DNA of 5,854 bases from Candidatus Avipropionibacterium avicola (GTDB lineage: Bacteria; Actinomycetota; Actinomycetes; Propionibacteriales; Propionibacteriaceae). The stretch's first letter is position 1. Each line of letters opens with the position of its first letter. Shown here in pieces: positions 1 through 5,854 of the stretch. Where the stretch lies: contig DVLP01000029.1 of assembly GCA_018715445.1 (NCBI GenBank), positions 1 through 5,854 of the forward strand, given 5' to 3'. The notes under the pieces are model-generated. The model was not told the origin of the DNA and did not search any database. It saw only the letters and a list, made by a program, of their open reading frames with translations. The position numbers and the translations under genes were made by a program.

Positions 1-264
1 GTCCACCTCGTTGAGGATCACCGGGGTGAGTGCGTCGGTCAGGCCGTCACGGATCCCGTGTTCCGCGTCGGATCCAGTGGTCACCGCGAGCAGATCGACA
101 TCGCTGAAGCGATCCGCCGTGCCCGAGCCGAGGCTGCCGACCAGCCAGAGGGAGGAGATCCGCGGATCGGTCCGCAGCACCTCCACCGCCCGACGCGCCG
201 TGGGCGCTCCGGGATGACCTTCGGGAAGCCTCGCGGCAAGGCGTTGCTCGGGGCTCACGTCCAT
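1..264 (-). CDS. Nucleotidyltransferase-fold domain protein (partial, C-terminus off the window)
   Basis: This open frame starts at an ATG at 264-262 and runs uninterrupted to base 1, giving 88 residues. The stop lies outside the window. Residues 41-59 read LVGSLGSGTADRFSDVDLL. This is the GS-x(n)-DxD signature of the polymerase-beta/MNT nucleotidyltransferase fold, with G43-S44 and metal-binding D55 and D57. The family transfers a nucleoside monophosphate to a small molecule, protein or RNA. The substrate cannot be told from the first 88 residues, and aminoglycoside-type, MNT-antitoxin-type and other NTases are all possible. The start lies 9 nt after the ykoC stop on the same strand, so read-through from the thiamine transporter operon is likely. 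A weak GGTAGG about 8 nt upstream, overlapping the end of ykoC, could serve as ribosome binding site. The fold assignment is fairly secure. Any link to thiamine is only positional. Confidence 0.75.
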   Translation of the reverse strand, partial: MDVSPEQRLAARLPEGHPGAPTARRAVEVLRTDPRISSLWLVGSLGSGTADRFSDVDLLAVTTGSDAEHGIRDGLTDALTPVILNEVD

Positions 265-273
265 GGCCGCAGC

Positions 274-972
274 CTACCGAGACCACCACAGCACGTACGG
301 CAGGATCGTCAGCACCACCCCGAGCACCAGCAGGGCGGTGTCGCTGCGCCGCCACGGCCCGAGCTCGGCCCAGCTGCGCCGGTCGGCGCCGTCGAAGCCG
401 CGGGCGTCCATCGCGGTCGCCATCGCGGTGGCCTGCCGCATCGTGGCCACCAGGACGGCGAAGCTGACCGATCCCAGGTGGCGCAGTTGCGACACCGGTC
501 CCCGGCCCGGCCCACCGCCGCGGGCCCGCCGGGTCCGTGAGACCTGACGCCAGGTCTCGGCCATCAGGTCGATGCGCTGCAGGGCCGCGGTCACAGCGAT
601 GACGCCGCGGGCCGGCAGCTTGAGCCGTTGCGCCAGTTGGTCGGCCAGCTCGGAGGGATCGACCAGGGGTGCGAGTGCCACCCCCGGCAGGGCCAGGACG
701 CTGACCCGCAGACCCGCCGTGACCGCCACCACCAGGTCGCGATCGCCCACCAGCCAGGTCGACCAGCCGGTCGACAGCGCGGCCAGCAGCACCACCAGGT
801 AGCGCAACCGTGGTCCGCTGCGTCCGGGCAGCACGACCAGCCCGATGCCCACCACGAGGGCGAGCATGACCACGCCGGTCAGCAGGTCGCGCACCGCGAC
901 GGCGGCCACCATCGCCAGGGCGGCCCACGCCAGCAGGAGCAGCGGATTGCTGCGTGCGAGCAGACCGGTCAT
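274..972 (-). CDS. ykoC: ECF transporter transmembrane (T) component, YkoC/EcfT family
   Basis: A 232-residue membrane protein that should act as the energy-coupling T subunit of a thiamine/HMP importer. It links ATP hydrolysis by the double ATPase to toppling of the substrate-binding subunit. Hydrophobic segments lie at roughly residues 10-27, 31-49, 57-75, 80-103 and 212-229. The cytoplasmic part between them carries the two Ala-Arg-Gly coupling motifs typical of EcfT proteins: ARG at 150-152 (in RRARGGG) and ARG at 190-192 (in MDARGF). These dock into the grooves of the two ATPase domains. I chose the ATG at 972 because it overlaps the stop of the upstream ATPase gene by 4 nt (ATGA) and has a strong GGGAGGT ribosome binding site at 977-983. 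The frame is open to 1080, but that extension would lie inside the ATPase gene and lacks this support. Length is close to the roughly 250 residues of Bacillus YkoC. Confidence 0.87.
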   Translation of the reverse strand: MTGLLARSNPLLLLAWAALAMVAAVAVRDLLTGVVMLALVVGIGLVVLPGRSGPRLRYLVVLLAALSTGWSTWLVGDRDLVVAVTAGLRVSVLALPGVALAPLVDPSELADQLAQRLKLPARGVIAVTAALQRIDLMAETWRQVSRTRRARGGGPGRGPVSQLRHLGSVSFAVLVATMRQATAMATAMDARGFDGADRRSWAELGPWRRSDTALLVLGVVLTILPYVLWWSR

Positions 973-2423
973 CCGAACCTCCCGGTGAGTGCGACACGGG
1001 CATCGGCGGTGTCGATCACCGCTGGATCGTGGCTGGCGATCGCCACCGTGGCACCGGAGTCGGCCGCGCCACGCAGCCACCCGGTCACTGCGGCCCAGGT
1101 GTGGCGGTCCTGACCGACGGTGGGCTCGTCCGCGGCGATCAGTCCGGGCCGATGCGCCAGGGCGGCAGCCAGGGCCAGTCGACGCTGTTCGCCACCGGAC
1201 AGGCGGTACGGATTCGCCTCGGCCAGGTGCGACAGCCGGAGCACCTCGAGCACCTGGTCGGTGTCGACGTGACGGCCGAGCCGAGCCGAGGTGAACTCGA
1301 TCTCGTCGCGGACCCGACTGGTGAGGAAGCCGTGCTCAGCCGTCTGCGGCACCCACCCGACTTGCCGGGCGAGATCCAGCGATCCCAGTGTGTGCAGCGA
1401 TCTCTCTGTGTGCGGCGATCTCTCTGTGTGCAGCGATCGGTCGAGCCCGCTGATGGTGCCCCGGGTGGGCGTCTGCAGCCCGGCCAGCACCGCGAGCACG
1501 GTCGACTTGCCCACGCCCGAGGCACCGGTGAGCGCCGTGAGGCTGGCCGAGGCCAGGTCGAGGTCGAGCCGGTCGACCGCAACGGTCGTGGTGGTGCCAC
1601 GGATCCGGCGGCTGGTGAGCTCGACCCCCAGCTGTCGGACGGCGAGGCTCGGACCGGGCCCGTCAGGGGCGACCAGGTCGTCATGGATGCGACTCGGTGG
1701 TGGTGCCGGGATCCCCGGCAGCCAGATCCCGGCCGCGGTGAGCCGTTCACCGTGGTCGGCGACCAGGCGGCCCGGGTCGTCCAACTCGATGGTCGATCCG
1801 TCCTCGGCGAGCACCACGATCCGATCGAGCTCACCCAGCCAGGGGCCGATGTGGTGGTCGACGACCACCAGGGTCGTACGGCGATCCGCCACGCACTCCC
1901 CCACGGCGCGGCGGACCTGCTCGGCCTGGTCGGACTGCAACATCGAGGTGGCCTCGTCGAGCAACAGGATCGCCGGGTCGAGCGCCAGCGCGCCGGCCAG
2001 GGCCAGTCGCTGACGCTCGCCGCCGGACAGTGCCGAGGTCGGGTGGTCTGGGCCCTGCGTCAGGCCGACCCGGTCGAGCGACTCGTGGACCCGTGCCCAG
2101 ATCTGCTCGCGGGCCAGTCCGACGTTCTCGGGACCGAAGGCGACGTCGCGCCCGATCCGGTCGGCCACGACGGCGGCCGCCGGGTCCTGCAGCACCATCC
2201 CGACCCGTCCCGAGGTCTCGACGCTGCCGTCCAGGTGACCCGGGACGGTCGCGCCGAGGATCCCGGCGATCGCGTGGAGCAGGGAGGACTTGCCGGCACC
2301 ACTCGGTCCGACGACGCCGACCCGCTCCCCCTGCTCAATGGTCAGGTCGAGCCCGGACAGGACCGGACGGCGGCGACGCAGCGGCCGCCAGCCGAAGTCC
2401 CGCAGGCGGACCGCGACGCTCAC
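969..2423 (-). CDS. ykoD: ECF transporter double ATP-binding protein, YkoD type
   Basis: A 484-residue protein with two fused ABC ATPase domains, the usual YkoD layout, so one chain replaces the EcfA-EcfA' pair. Domain 1 has Walker A GPSGAGKSS (39-47), Q-loop LQD (78-80), signature LSGGE (132-136), Walker B ILLLDEAT (152-159) and switch His190. Domain 2 has Walker A GASGVGKST (300-308), Q-loop PQ (359-360), signature LSGGEQRR (408-415), Walker B LIAADEPT (428-435) and switch His465. All catalytic elements are present in both halves. The D-loop of domain 1 reads SMLQS rather than the usual SxLD. The protein is cytoplasmic and powers the transporter with ykoE and ykoC. I chose GTG at 2423 because it overlaps the ykoE stop by 4 nt (GTGA), and the first residues lead straight into an ABC core. 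The frame stays open upstream to 2996, but that stretch is ykoE in another frame. An 18-bp tandem repeat sits at residues 329-346. Confidence 0.92.
   Translation of the reverse strand: MSVAVRLRDFGWRPLRRRRPVLSGLDLTIEQGERVGVVGPSGAGKSSLLHAIAGILGATVPGHLDGSVETSGRVGMVLQDPAAAVVADRIGRDVAFGPENVGLAREQIWARVHESLDRVGLTQGPDHPTSALSGGERQRLALAGALALDPAILLLDEATSMLQSDQAEQVRRAVGECVADRRTTLVVVDHHIGPWLGELDRIVVLAEDGSTIELDDPGRLVADHGERLTAAGIWLPGIPAPPPSRIHDDLVAPDGPGPSLAVRQLGVELTSRRIRGTTTTVAVDRLDLDLASASLTALTGASGVGKSTVLAVLAGLQTPTRGTISGLDRSLHTERSPHTERSLHTLGSLDLARQVGWVPQTAEHGFLTSRVRDEIEFTSARLGRHVDTDQVLEVLRLSHLAEANPYRLSGGEQRRLALAAALAHRPGLIAADEPTVGQDRHTWAAVTGWLRGAADSGATVAIASHDPAVIDTADARVALTGRFG
1379..1438. repeat. In-frame 18-bp tandem repeat, about 3.3 copies, inside ykoD
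   Basis: Three adjacent 18-bp units occupy 1379-1396, 1397-1414 and 1415-1432, followed by a 6-base partial copy (gcgatc) at 1433-1438. Units 2 and 3 read gcgatctctctgtgtgc followed by g or a. Unit 1 differs from them near its middle (cccag for ctctc). The unit is a multiple of three, so the reading frame is kept. On the minus strand it encodes a six-residue repeat, LHTERS-PHTERS-LHTLGS, at about residues 331-348 of YkoD. That places it between the Walker A region and the Q-loop of the second ATPase domain, at a position where ABC proteins tolerate variable loops. Confidence 0.9.
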
Positions 2424-3064
2424 GCCGCCTGACGATCGGCGAGTTCGCGTCCGACCTCGAAGGCGTCGAGCACCCCGGTCCGGGCCAGACCACGGACCAG
2501 GAGCCAGCCGAGGAGTCCGGAGGTCAGCACGCCGGAGACCACGAACAGGGCGAGATAGGCCACGACCGCCGCAGCAGCCCAGTCGGTGTAGTAGAACGCC
2601 CAGGAGTAGAGACCACCGAGCACGGCCGACGCCGCGGCCGCCGCCATCGCCGCCAGCACGCCGAAGCGGTGGAACAGCAGCACAGCAAGGACGATCTCGA
2701 CACCAGCGCCCTGGATCGCACCGACGACCAGGTTCGACAGGCCCCAGCCGTTGCCCAGCAGGGCCTCCACCGACGCGGCCACCACCTCGGTGGCCATGGC
2801 GGCCCCGGGCTTGCGGACCACCAGTGCACCGACGACACCACCGAGCAACCACGGCCCGGTCAGCAGGCCGGCGATCGGGGGGAAGGCCACGGTCGCGACC
2901 GCACTGATCACGTGGTACAGCTGGCTCCATCCCCAGAACACCAGGCCGATCGCGACGCCCAGCATGGCGACGCTGACCAGGTCGACGGTGCGCCATCGGA
3001 ACAGGCTCGTCCGACGGGTCGTCTCGTGAGTGCGGGTGGACGTGGACGTGTGCATGTCAACCAT
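2420..3064 (-). CDS. ykoE: ECF transporter substrate-binding (S) component, YkoE family (thiamine/HMP)
   Basis: A 214-residue integral membrane protein expected to bind thiamine or its pyrimidine moiety HMP and present it for uptake. A hydrophilic N-terminus (1-24) is followed by membrane segments at about 27-45, 50-71, 73-84, 110-131, 134-158 and 165-191. The stretch RKPGAAMATEVVAASVEALLG (84-104), followed by NGWG, is the most family-like part, and the opening FRWRTVDLVSVAMLGVAIG also fits YkoE. The TPP riboswitch immediately upstream and the double ATPase plus T component downstream independently support a thiamine-related substrate. The ATG at 3064 has AAGGGAG 9 nt upstream (3074-3080), inside the riboswitch. 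An in-frame ATG at 3055 (Met4) is a possible alternative. The exact substrate, thiamine versus HMP, cannot be decided from sequence. YkoEDC of Bacillus is described as an HMP/thiamine transporter. Confidence 0.9.
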   Translation of the reverse strand: MVDMHTSTSTRTHETTRRTSLFRWRTVDLVSVAMLGVAIGLVFWGWSQLYHVISAVATVAFPPIAGLLTGPWLLGGVVGALVVRKPGAAMATEVVAASVEALLGNGWGLSNLVVGAIQGAGVEIVLAVLLFHRFGVLAAMAAAAASAVLGGLYSWAFYYTDWAAAAVVAYLALFVVSGVLTSGLLGWLLVRGLARTGVLDAFEVGRELADRQAA

Positions 3065-3070
3065 GCGCTG

Positions 3071-3165
3071 CAGCTCCCTTCGCCGGTGCTAACCGGAGCA
3101 GGTTCGAGGGTCTGCGGCTCAGTCCGCACTCTCAGCGCCCCTTCGACGGCGCTCCCCTGACAGGT
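3071..3165 (-). promoter_or_regulatory. TPP riboswitch (THI element) controlling ykoEDC
   Basis: Read on the minus strand, the region contains the conserved parts of a thiamine pyrophosphate aptamer in the correct order. These are GGGG (3157-3154) pairing with ACCC (3111-3108) as P2; a P3 stem GCGCC/GGCGC (3152-3148 with 3139-3135); the invariant CUGAGA (3135-3130) that recognises the pyrimidine ring; an extra hairpin TGCGG/CCGCA (3128-3124 with 3117-3113); ACCUG (3103-3099); a P5 stem CCGG/CCGG (3096-3093 with 3086-3083); and the closing CGAAGGGAG (3082-3074). The closing strand includes the AAGGGAG Shine-Dalgarno of ykoE. Ligand-stabilised folding should therefore hide the ribosome binding site directly. 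I see no separate terminator between aptamer and start codon, so translational control is the likely mechanism. Outer P1 boundaries are approximate. Confidence 0.93.
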
Positions 3166-3178
3166 GATTTCGCGCTCG

Positions 3179-3207
3179 ATGCTACCCCGACGCTCACCGG
3201 CGTCGAA
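3179..3207 (-). promoter_or_regulatory. Possible promoter for the riboswitch-ykoEDC transcript
   Basis: On the minus strand a TAGCAT hexamer (3184-3179) matches 4 of 6 positions of the -10 consensus. It lies about 14 nt before the first paired riboswitch bases, a spacing that would start the RNA just ahead of the aptamer. The -35 region at 17-nt spacing (TTCGAC, 3207-3202) is poor. The site overlaps the stop codon of the upstream gene. The alternative is that transcription comes from farther upstream through the 803-residue gene. This is a weak call from consensus matching only. Confidence 0.28.
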
Positions 3208-5605
3208 ACACGGCCCTGGCCAGCTCGGCCAGTGAGACACCGGTGCGGCGCAGGCCCCGACCGAGGCGACCATCGGCCTGGTCCTGTTGGTACAGGGCGA
3301 GCTGGCGTCGCTGCTCGGGGACGAGGTGCATCGCCTTGGTCGCCAGCTCGGTCCGTACGGCCTCCAGCGCTCGGTCGTCCCAGACCTCGTCGAGGGCGTC
3401 CTTGGCCAGGGCCCACCAGTGGTCGTCGGGAAGCTCCATCAGGCGCAGGGCCGCCGCCAGGGCCGGCAGCTGTGCGTGGCGCAGCTCCTCGTCGAGTCGG
3501 TCGCGCAGCAGATCACTGATCCGGTCGAGGTCGGGCTCGGCGATCCGGGTCGCGGTCACGGCGTCGTCGAGCCCGTGGATCGCGTCGACGATCTCACCGT
3601 GGTCGAGATGGACGACCTCACGGTGGTGGTCGGCCAGGGTCACCAGGGCCGGGTTGGGTACGGCGTCGTGCTCGTCGTGGGCACGCTGCCACAGCTTGCG
3701 CACGCGGTGGTCATTGTCGATCCACGACCGCAGTTCGTCGTGCTCCACATCAATCTGGGCCAGCTCGGCCAGCGCCGAAATCATCGGGCGACCGCGACCG
3801 TGGTCCTCGGCCTCGGTGTTGCCCAGTCGGTGCACGATCTCCTCGGCCAACGAGTGCTCGATCCGACGACGACACCGTACCCAGACGATGAGCTCCTCCG
3901 GGTTCATGTCGTCACCGGTCCCGAGGAACAGCACCCAGGCCCGTTCCGGCAGGACCTCGGCGACCCGCTGCAGGTTGTCGCGCCGTTCCTCGTCCCCGGC
4001 AGCGAGGTGGGTCGGGAGACCGAGCCAGGCGGCGAGACGCTCACGGGCCTGCTCCCCCAACCCGGTGTCGTCGACCTCGCTCGCCAGCCCTGTCCAGACG
4101 CCACCCCGCAGCTCGTGCAGCGCGTCGAGATCATCGTCGTCGAAGCGTTGCAGCAGTTGCGGGGCGAGTAGGCGCAGCGCTGCGGTCCGTCCGGCCCACG
4201 GGCCGGGCGGCATCTGATCGGGGTGGTGGAGCCAGCGGTCGGCGGCACGGTCGATGACCTGCTCGAACAGCGGCGGAGCCGGGTGCAGTGGGCCCACCAG
4301 TCGCAGGTAGTCCACCAGGACGCTGTCGCTGCACCGCGCGGCGGTCTCGGCGATCAGGCCACCGATCTGCTCGGACTCGGCGTCGTCGGGCCACTCGATC
4401 TCTGGCGCGGCCTCGACCTCGCCCTCGGCGACGGCAGCCTCCCAGGTGGTGATCGCCGCCGCCTCGACGGCCGTCAGCTCCAGCAGCGCGCGGGCAAGGG
4501 TGCGAGCTGCCCCTGCCGCTTCGGCCCCGTGGACCGCGATGAGCGCGTCGACGACAGGGACGACCAGTCCCGGCCCGGGGTCGTGGGCCCGTAGCACCAA
4601 GGCAGCGAGGGCATCGGCATGCCCGTCGAGTTCGTCGCCGCCGACTCGGGCCAGTCCGGCCAGCACACGACAGGCGGCTGAGGCTTGTTGCACGGTGGTC
4701 GTCTCGGCGTCCTCGGTCAGGGCTTCGACCGCTCGCGCGGCGGTGGCCGAGTCCACGCGTCGTGCCCAGGTCCGGCTGAGACGGACCGCGTCCAGCGCCG
4801 CAGGCAGGTCCTCATCGGGCGCGCTGGTGAACCACTGCGCGTGGCGGCGGGCGGCTTCGGTGACCACGACCGACGAATGGGTACGGGTCTCGAGGTCGAG
4901 CACGTGGGCGTCCAGGTCGTCACTGTGCGAGCTGTCCCACTCCGGGGTGAGCTCGGTGTGGATGCCGAACACCGTGCTGGTCCGTCGGTCGGGTTCGACC
5001 GAGGGCAGGCTGAACTCCAGCCCCCAGGCCTCGTCCTCGGTGAGCAGCTGGCACAGTGCGGCCACGACGCGGGCGCTGCGACGCAGGTCGCTGTACCTGA
5101 GCGCGAGCCGGCGGCGCCGGGCCACGGCATCGTCCAGCATGGTCAGCACGGCCGGCAGCGCGGGCTCGGCCCAGGGTTCGGCCAACAGGAAGAATCGCAG
5201 TCGGTCCGGATTCATCGCCCCGGGGTGTTCGCCGAGGCCGTCCCACAGCGCGACGTCACTCTGATCGGGGTCGCCCAGCGGCCAGTGGCTCGAGAAGAAG
5301 GCCTGGGCAGGGTCCCACGGACCAGCCTCGGTCGGTTCGAGGACCACCGTGGTGATCCACTCGCCGTCGGAGGTCGGGGTGCCACGGCTCAGGTAGTGCC
5401 GGCCGTCGCGGACCCGATGGCTGAAGCTGGGCTGACCGGTGGGACGATCGGTACCGGTGAAGCCGGGGACAGGGTGGTCACGGGTGTCACGGACCGCGGC
5501 ATCGTCGGCAGCACCGATCCCCTCCGATCGAGCCGCCAGGCGTACGTTCTCGGCGTCGACGGGCTCATCCCCGTGACGCGAGTCGTGGTGGACCAGGATC
5601 TCCAC
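3194..5605 (-). CDS. GTPase-associated protein 1 (GAP1)-like protein, orphan
   Basis: A soluble 803-residue protein with no signal peptide, membrane segment, P-loop or recognisable enzyme motif. From memory of the family, its N-terminal third resembles actinobacterial GTPase-associated protein 1-related proteins. FSHRVRDGRHYLSR (61-74) followed by WITTVVLEP (83-91) looks like the 'FSYR-DGR-LSR ... THALVL' pattern. LEFSLPSVEPDR (196-207) followed by VFGIHTEL (212-219) looks like the 'LTFSTYEP... VGxH' block after a helical segment. Residues from about 250 onward are Ala/Leu/Asp/Glu-rich and probably an all-helical scaffold. The last 20 residues are basic (ends FRRR). GAP1 proteins are reported beside predicted GTPases in NTP-dependent conflict systems, but none is visible here. 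I chose GTG at 5605 because CAGGTG lies 7 nt upstream. A GTG at 5626 (seven more residues) has no clear ribosome binding site. The gene is certain. The family name is moderate. Confidence 0.6.
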   Translation of the reverse strand: MEILVHHDSRHGDEPVDAENVRLAARSEGIGAADDAAVRDTRDHPVPGFTGTDRPTGQPSFSHRVRDGRHYLSRGTPTSDGEWITTVVLEPTEAGPWDPAQAFFSSHWPLGDPDQSDVALWDGLGEHPGAMNPDRLRFFLLAEPWAEPALPAVLTMLDDAVARRRRLALRYSDLRRSARVVAALCQLLTEDEAWGLEFSLPSVEPDRRTSTVFGIHTELTPEWDSSHSDDLDAHVLDLETRTHSSVVVTEAARRHAQWFTSAPDEDLPAALDAVRLSRTWARRVDSATAARAVEALTEDAETTTVQQASAACRVLAGLARVGGDELDGHADALAALVLRAHDPGPGLVVPVVDALIAVHGAEAAGAARTLARALLELTAVEAAAITTWEAAVAEGEVEAAPEIEWPDDAESEQIGGLIAETAARCSDSVLVDYLRLVGPLHPAPPLFEQVIDRAADRWLHHPDQMPPGPWAGRTAALRLLAPQLLQRFDDDDLDALHELRGGVWTGLASEVDDTGLGEQARERLAAWLGLPTHLAAGDEERRDNLQRVAEVLPERAWVLFLGTGDDMNPEELIVWVRCRRRIEHSLAEEIVHRLGNTEAEDHGRGRPMISALAELAQIDVEHDELRSWIDNDHRVRKLWQRAHDEHDAVPNPALVTLADHHREVVHLDHGEIVDAIHGLDDAVTATRIAEPDLDRISDLLRDRLDEELRHAQLPALAAALRLMELPDDHWWALAKDALDEVWDDRALEAVRTELATKAMHLVPEQRRQLALYQQDQADGRLGRGLRRTGVSLAELARAVFRRR

Positions 5606-5733
5606 GGGTGCGCACCTGTCTGACACGTTTCGTGAACGGACGCCGCGGCATCCTCGGACACCGGCAGACTACCAACTGTCGTGCACGGAGCCTTGCTTCC
5701 CACTATTCAGCCGTGAAAAAGGTCCTGAAATGC
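5606..5733. other. Intergenic region between the rRNA terminator and the GAP1-like gene
   Basis: About 110-130 nt, with lower GC than the coding DNA, especially around 5700-5733. It should hold the promoter of the 803-residue gene, but I find no convincing -35/-10 pair on the minus strand. An AATAGT-type element near 5703-5708 and a TAGTCT near 5669-5674 are the closest, and neither has a good partner. A run of five A on the plus strand (5716-5720, so T on the transcribed strand) lies 13 nt past the hairpin base and may be an accessory termination site. Confidence 0.4.
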
Positions 5734-5769
5734 GTTGAGGGTGGCCACCCGCAGGTGGTCACCCTCAAC
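5734..5769 (-). terminator. Hairpin terminator of the rRNA operon
   Basis: The arms at 5734-5749 and 5754-5769 are complementary over 16 bp with one G-U pair, closing a 4-nt loop (5750-5753). The hairpin lies about 10 nt beyond the 3' end of the 5S gene, the expected place for an rRNA operon terminator. No U tract follows directly on the minus strand. The nearest is a T5 run at 5720-5716, after 13 nt. Actinobacterial terminators often lack a clear U tract, so the call stands on stem strength and position. Confidence 0.8.
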
Positions 5770-5778
5770 ACTGTGTGT

Positions 5779-5854
5779 TTGTCCGGCAGCGTCCTAGTCT
5801 CCCACACACTCTCGTGTGCAGTACCATCGGCGCTGAGAGGCTTAACTTCCGGGT
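5779..5854 (-). rRNA. rrf: 5S ribosomal RNA (partial, 5' part off the window)
   Basis: Read on the minus strand from 5854, the sequence begins ACCCGGAAGTTAAGCC, continues with CAGCGCCGATGGTACTGCA, then GTGTGGGAGACTAGGACGC, and ends near GCCGGAC. These are the conserved core and 3' half of bacterial 5S rRNA (loop B/helix III side, helix IV/V and the 3' strand of helix I). The missing 5' part, about 40 nt, lies to the right of the window. The 3' end is placed near 5779-5781 by analogy to other actinobacterial 5S genes and could be off by a few nt. The gene is presumably the last of a 16S-23S-5S operon. Confidence 0.95.

Noticed and set aside
47..1003. Minus-strand open frame of 318 codons across ykoC and the NTase gene
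   Set aside because: It is very rich in Arg, Gly and Pro with no domain. The other minus-strand frames give a convincing EcfT protein and an NTase signature.
1852..1870. 19-bp inverted repeat tggtggtcg-a-cgaccacca, operator-like
   Set aside because: It falls on the codons for LVVVDHH at the switch histidine of YkoD domain 1. Val and His codons with G/C bias (GTG/GTC, CAC) produce the symmetry, so no regulatory role is needed.
954..2432. Long plus-strand open frame (492 codons) opposite ykoD
   Set aside because: It lies fully antisense to a gene with complete ABC motifs. Its product is Gly/Gln/Arg/Asp-rich with no domain, as expected for a shadow frame in GC-rich DNA.
2424..2996. Upstream extension of ykoD by 191 codons
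   Set aside because: The extension is another frame of ykoE, Arg/Gly-rich without motifs. The GTG at 2423 leads directly into the ABC domain and overlaps the ykoE stop in the usual coupled way.
3243..4217. Plus-strand open frames opposite the GAP1-like gene
   Set aside because: Several overlapping frames give low-complexity Ser/Arg-rich or Val/Gly-rich products without motifs or start signals. They are typical high-GC antisense shadows.

Overview
The window is GC-rich DNA with strong G/C third-position bias. The 5S rRNA text and the gene content fit a high-GC actinobacterium. A Propionibacteriales-like lineage (Nocardioidaceae or Propionibacteriaceae type) is my inference and is not proven by the sequence. 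Every supported feature lies on the minus strand, so transcription runs from the right end of the window to the left.

From right to left: the window opens inside the 5S rRNA gene (the 3' portion, about 5779-5854). A long GC-rich hairpin at 5734-5769 follows and probably ends the rRNA operon. After about 100 nt of intergenic DNA comes a large single gene (3194-5605, 803 aa). Its N-terminal half resembles GTPase-associated protein 1 (GAP1)-like proteins of actinobacteria. No GTPase partner is visible in the window.

Next is a TPP riboswitch (about 3071-3165), whose 3' strand contains the Shine-Dalgarno sequence of the following gene. It leads a compact thiamine/HMP-type ECF transporter operon of the YkoEDC kind: the membrane S component ykoE (2420-3064), the fused double ATPase ykoD (969-2423) and the transmembrane coupling protein ykoC (274-972). 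Adjacent genes overlap by exactly 4 nt (GTGA and ATGA), which indicates translational coupling. ykoD carries an in-frame 18-bp tandem repeat in its second ATPase domain. Nine nt after the ykoC stop, a nucleotidyltransferase-fold protein begins (1-264). It runs off the left edge of the window.

In function, the riboswitch should sense thiamine pyrophosphate and shut down production of the importer when the cofactor is plentiful. The two NBDs of YkoD hydrolyse ATP, YkoC transmits the movement, and YkoE binds the vitamin or its pyrimidine precursor. The nucleotidyltransferase is probably co-transcribed but has no obvious role in thiamine metabolism. I see no mobile element, tRNA, CRISPR array or phage signature. 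The one candidate for poorly described biology is the orphan GAP1-like protein.
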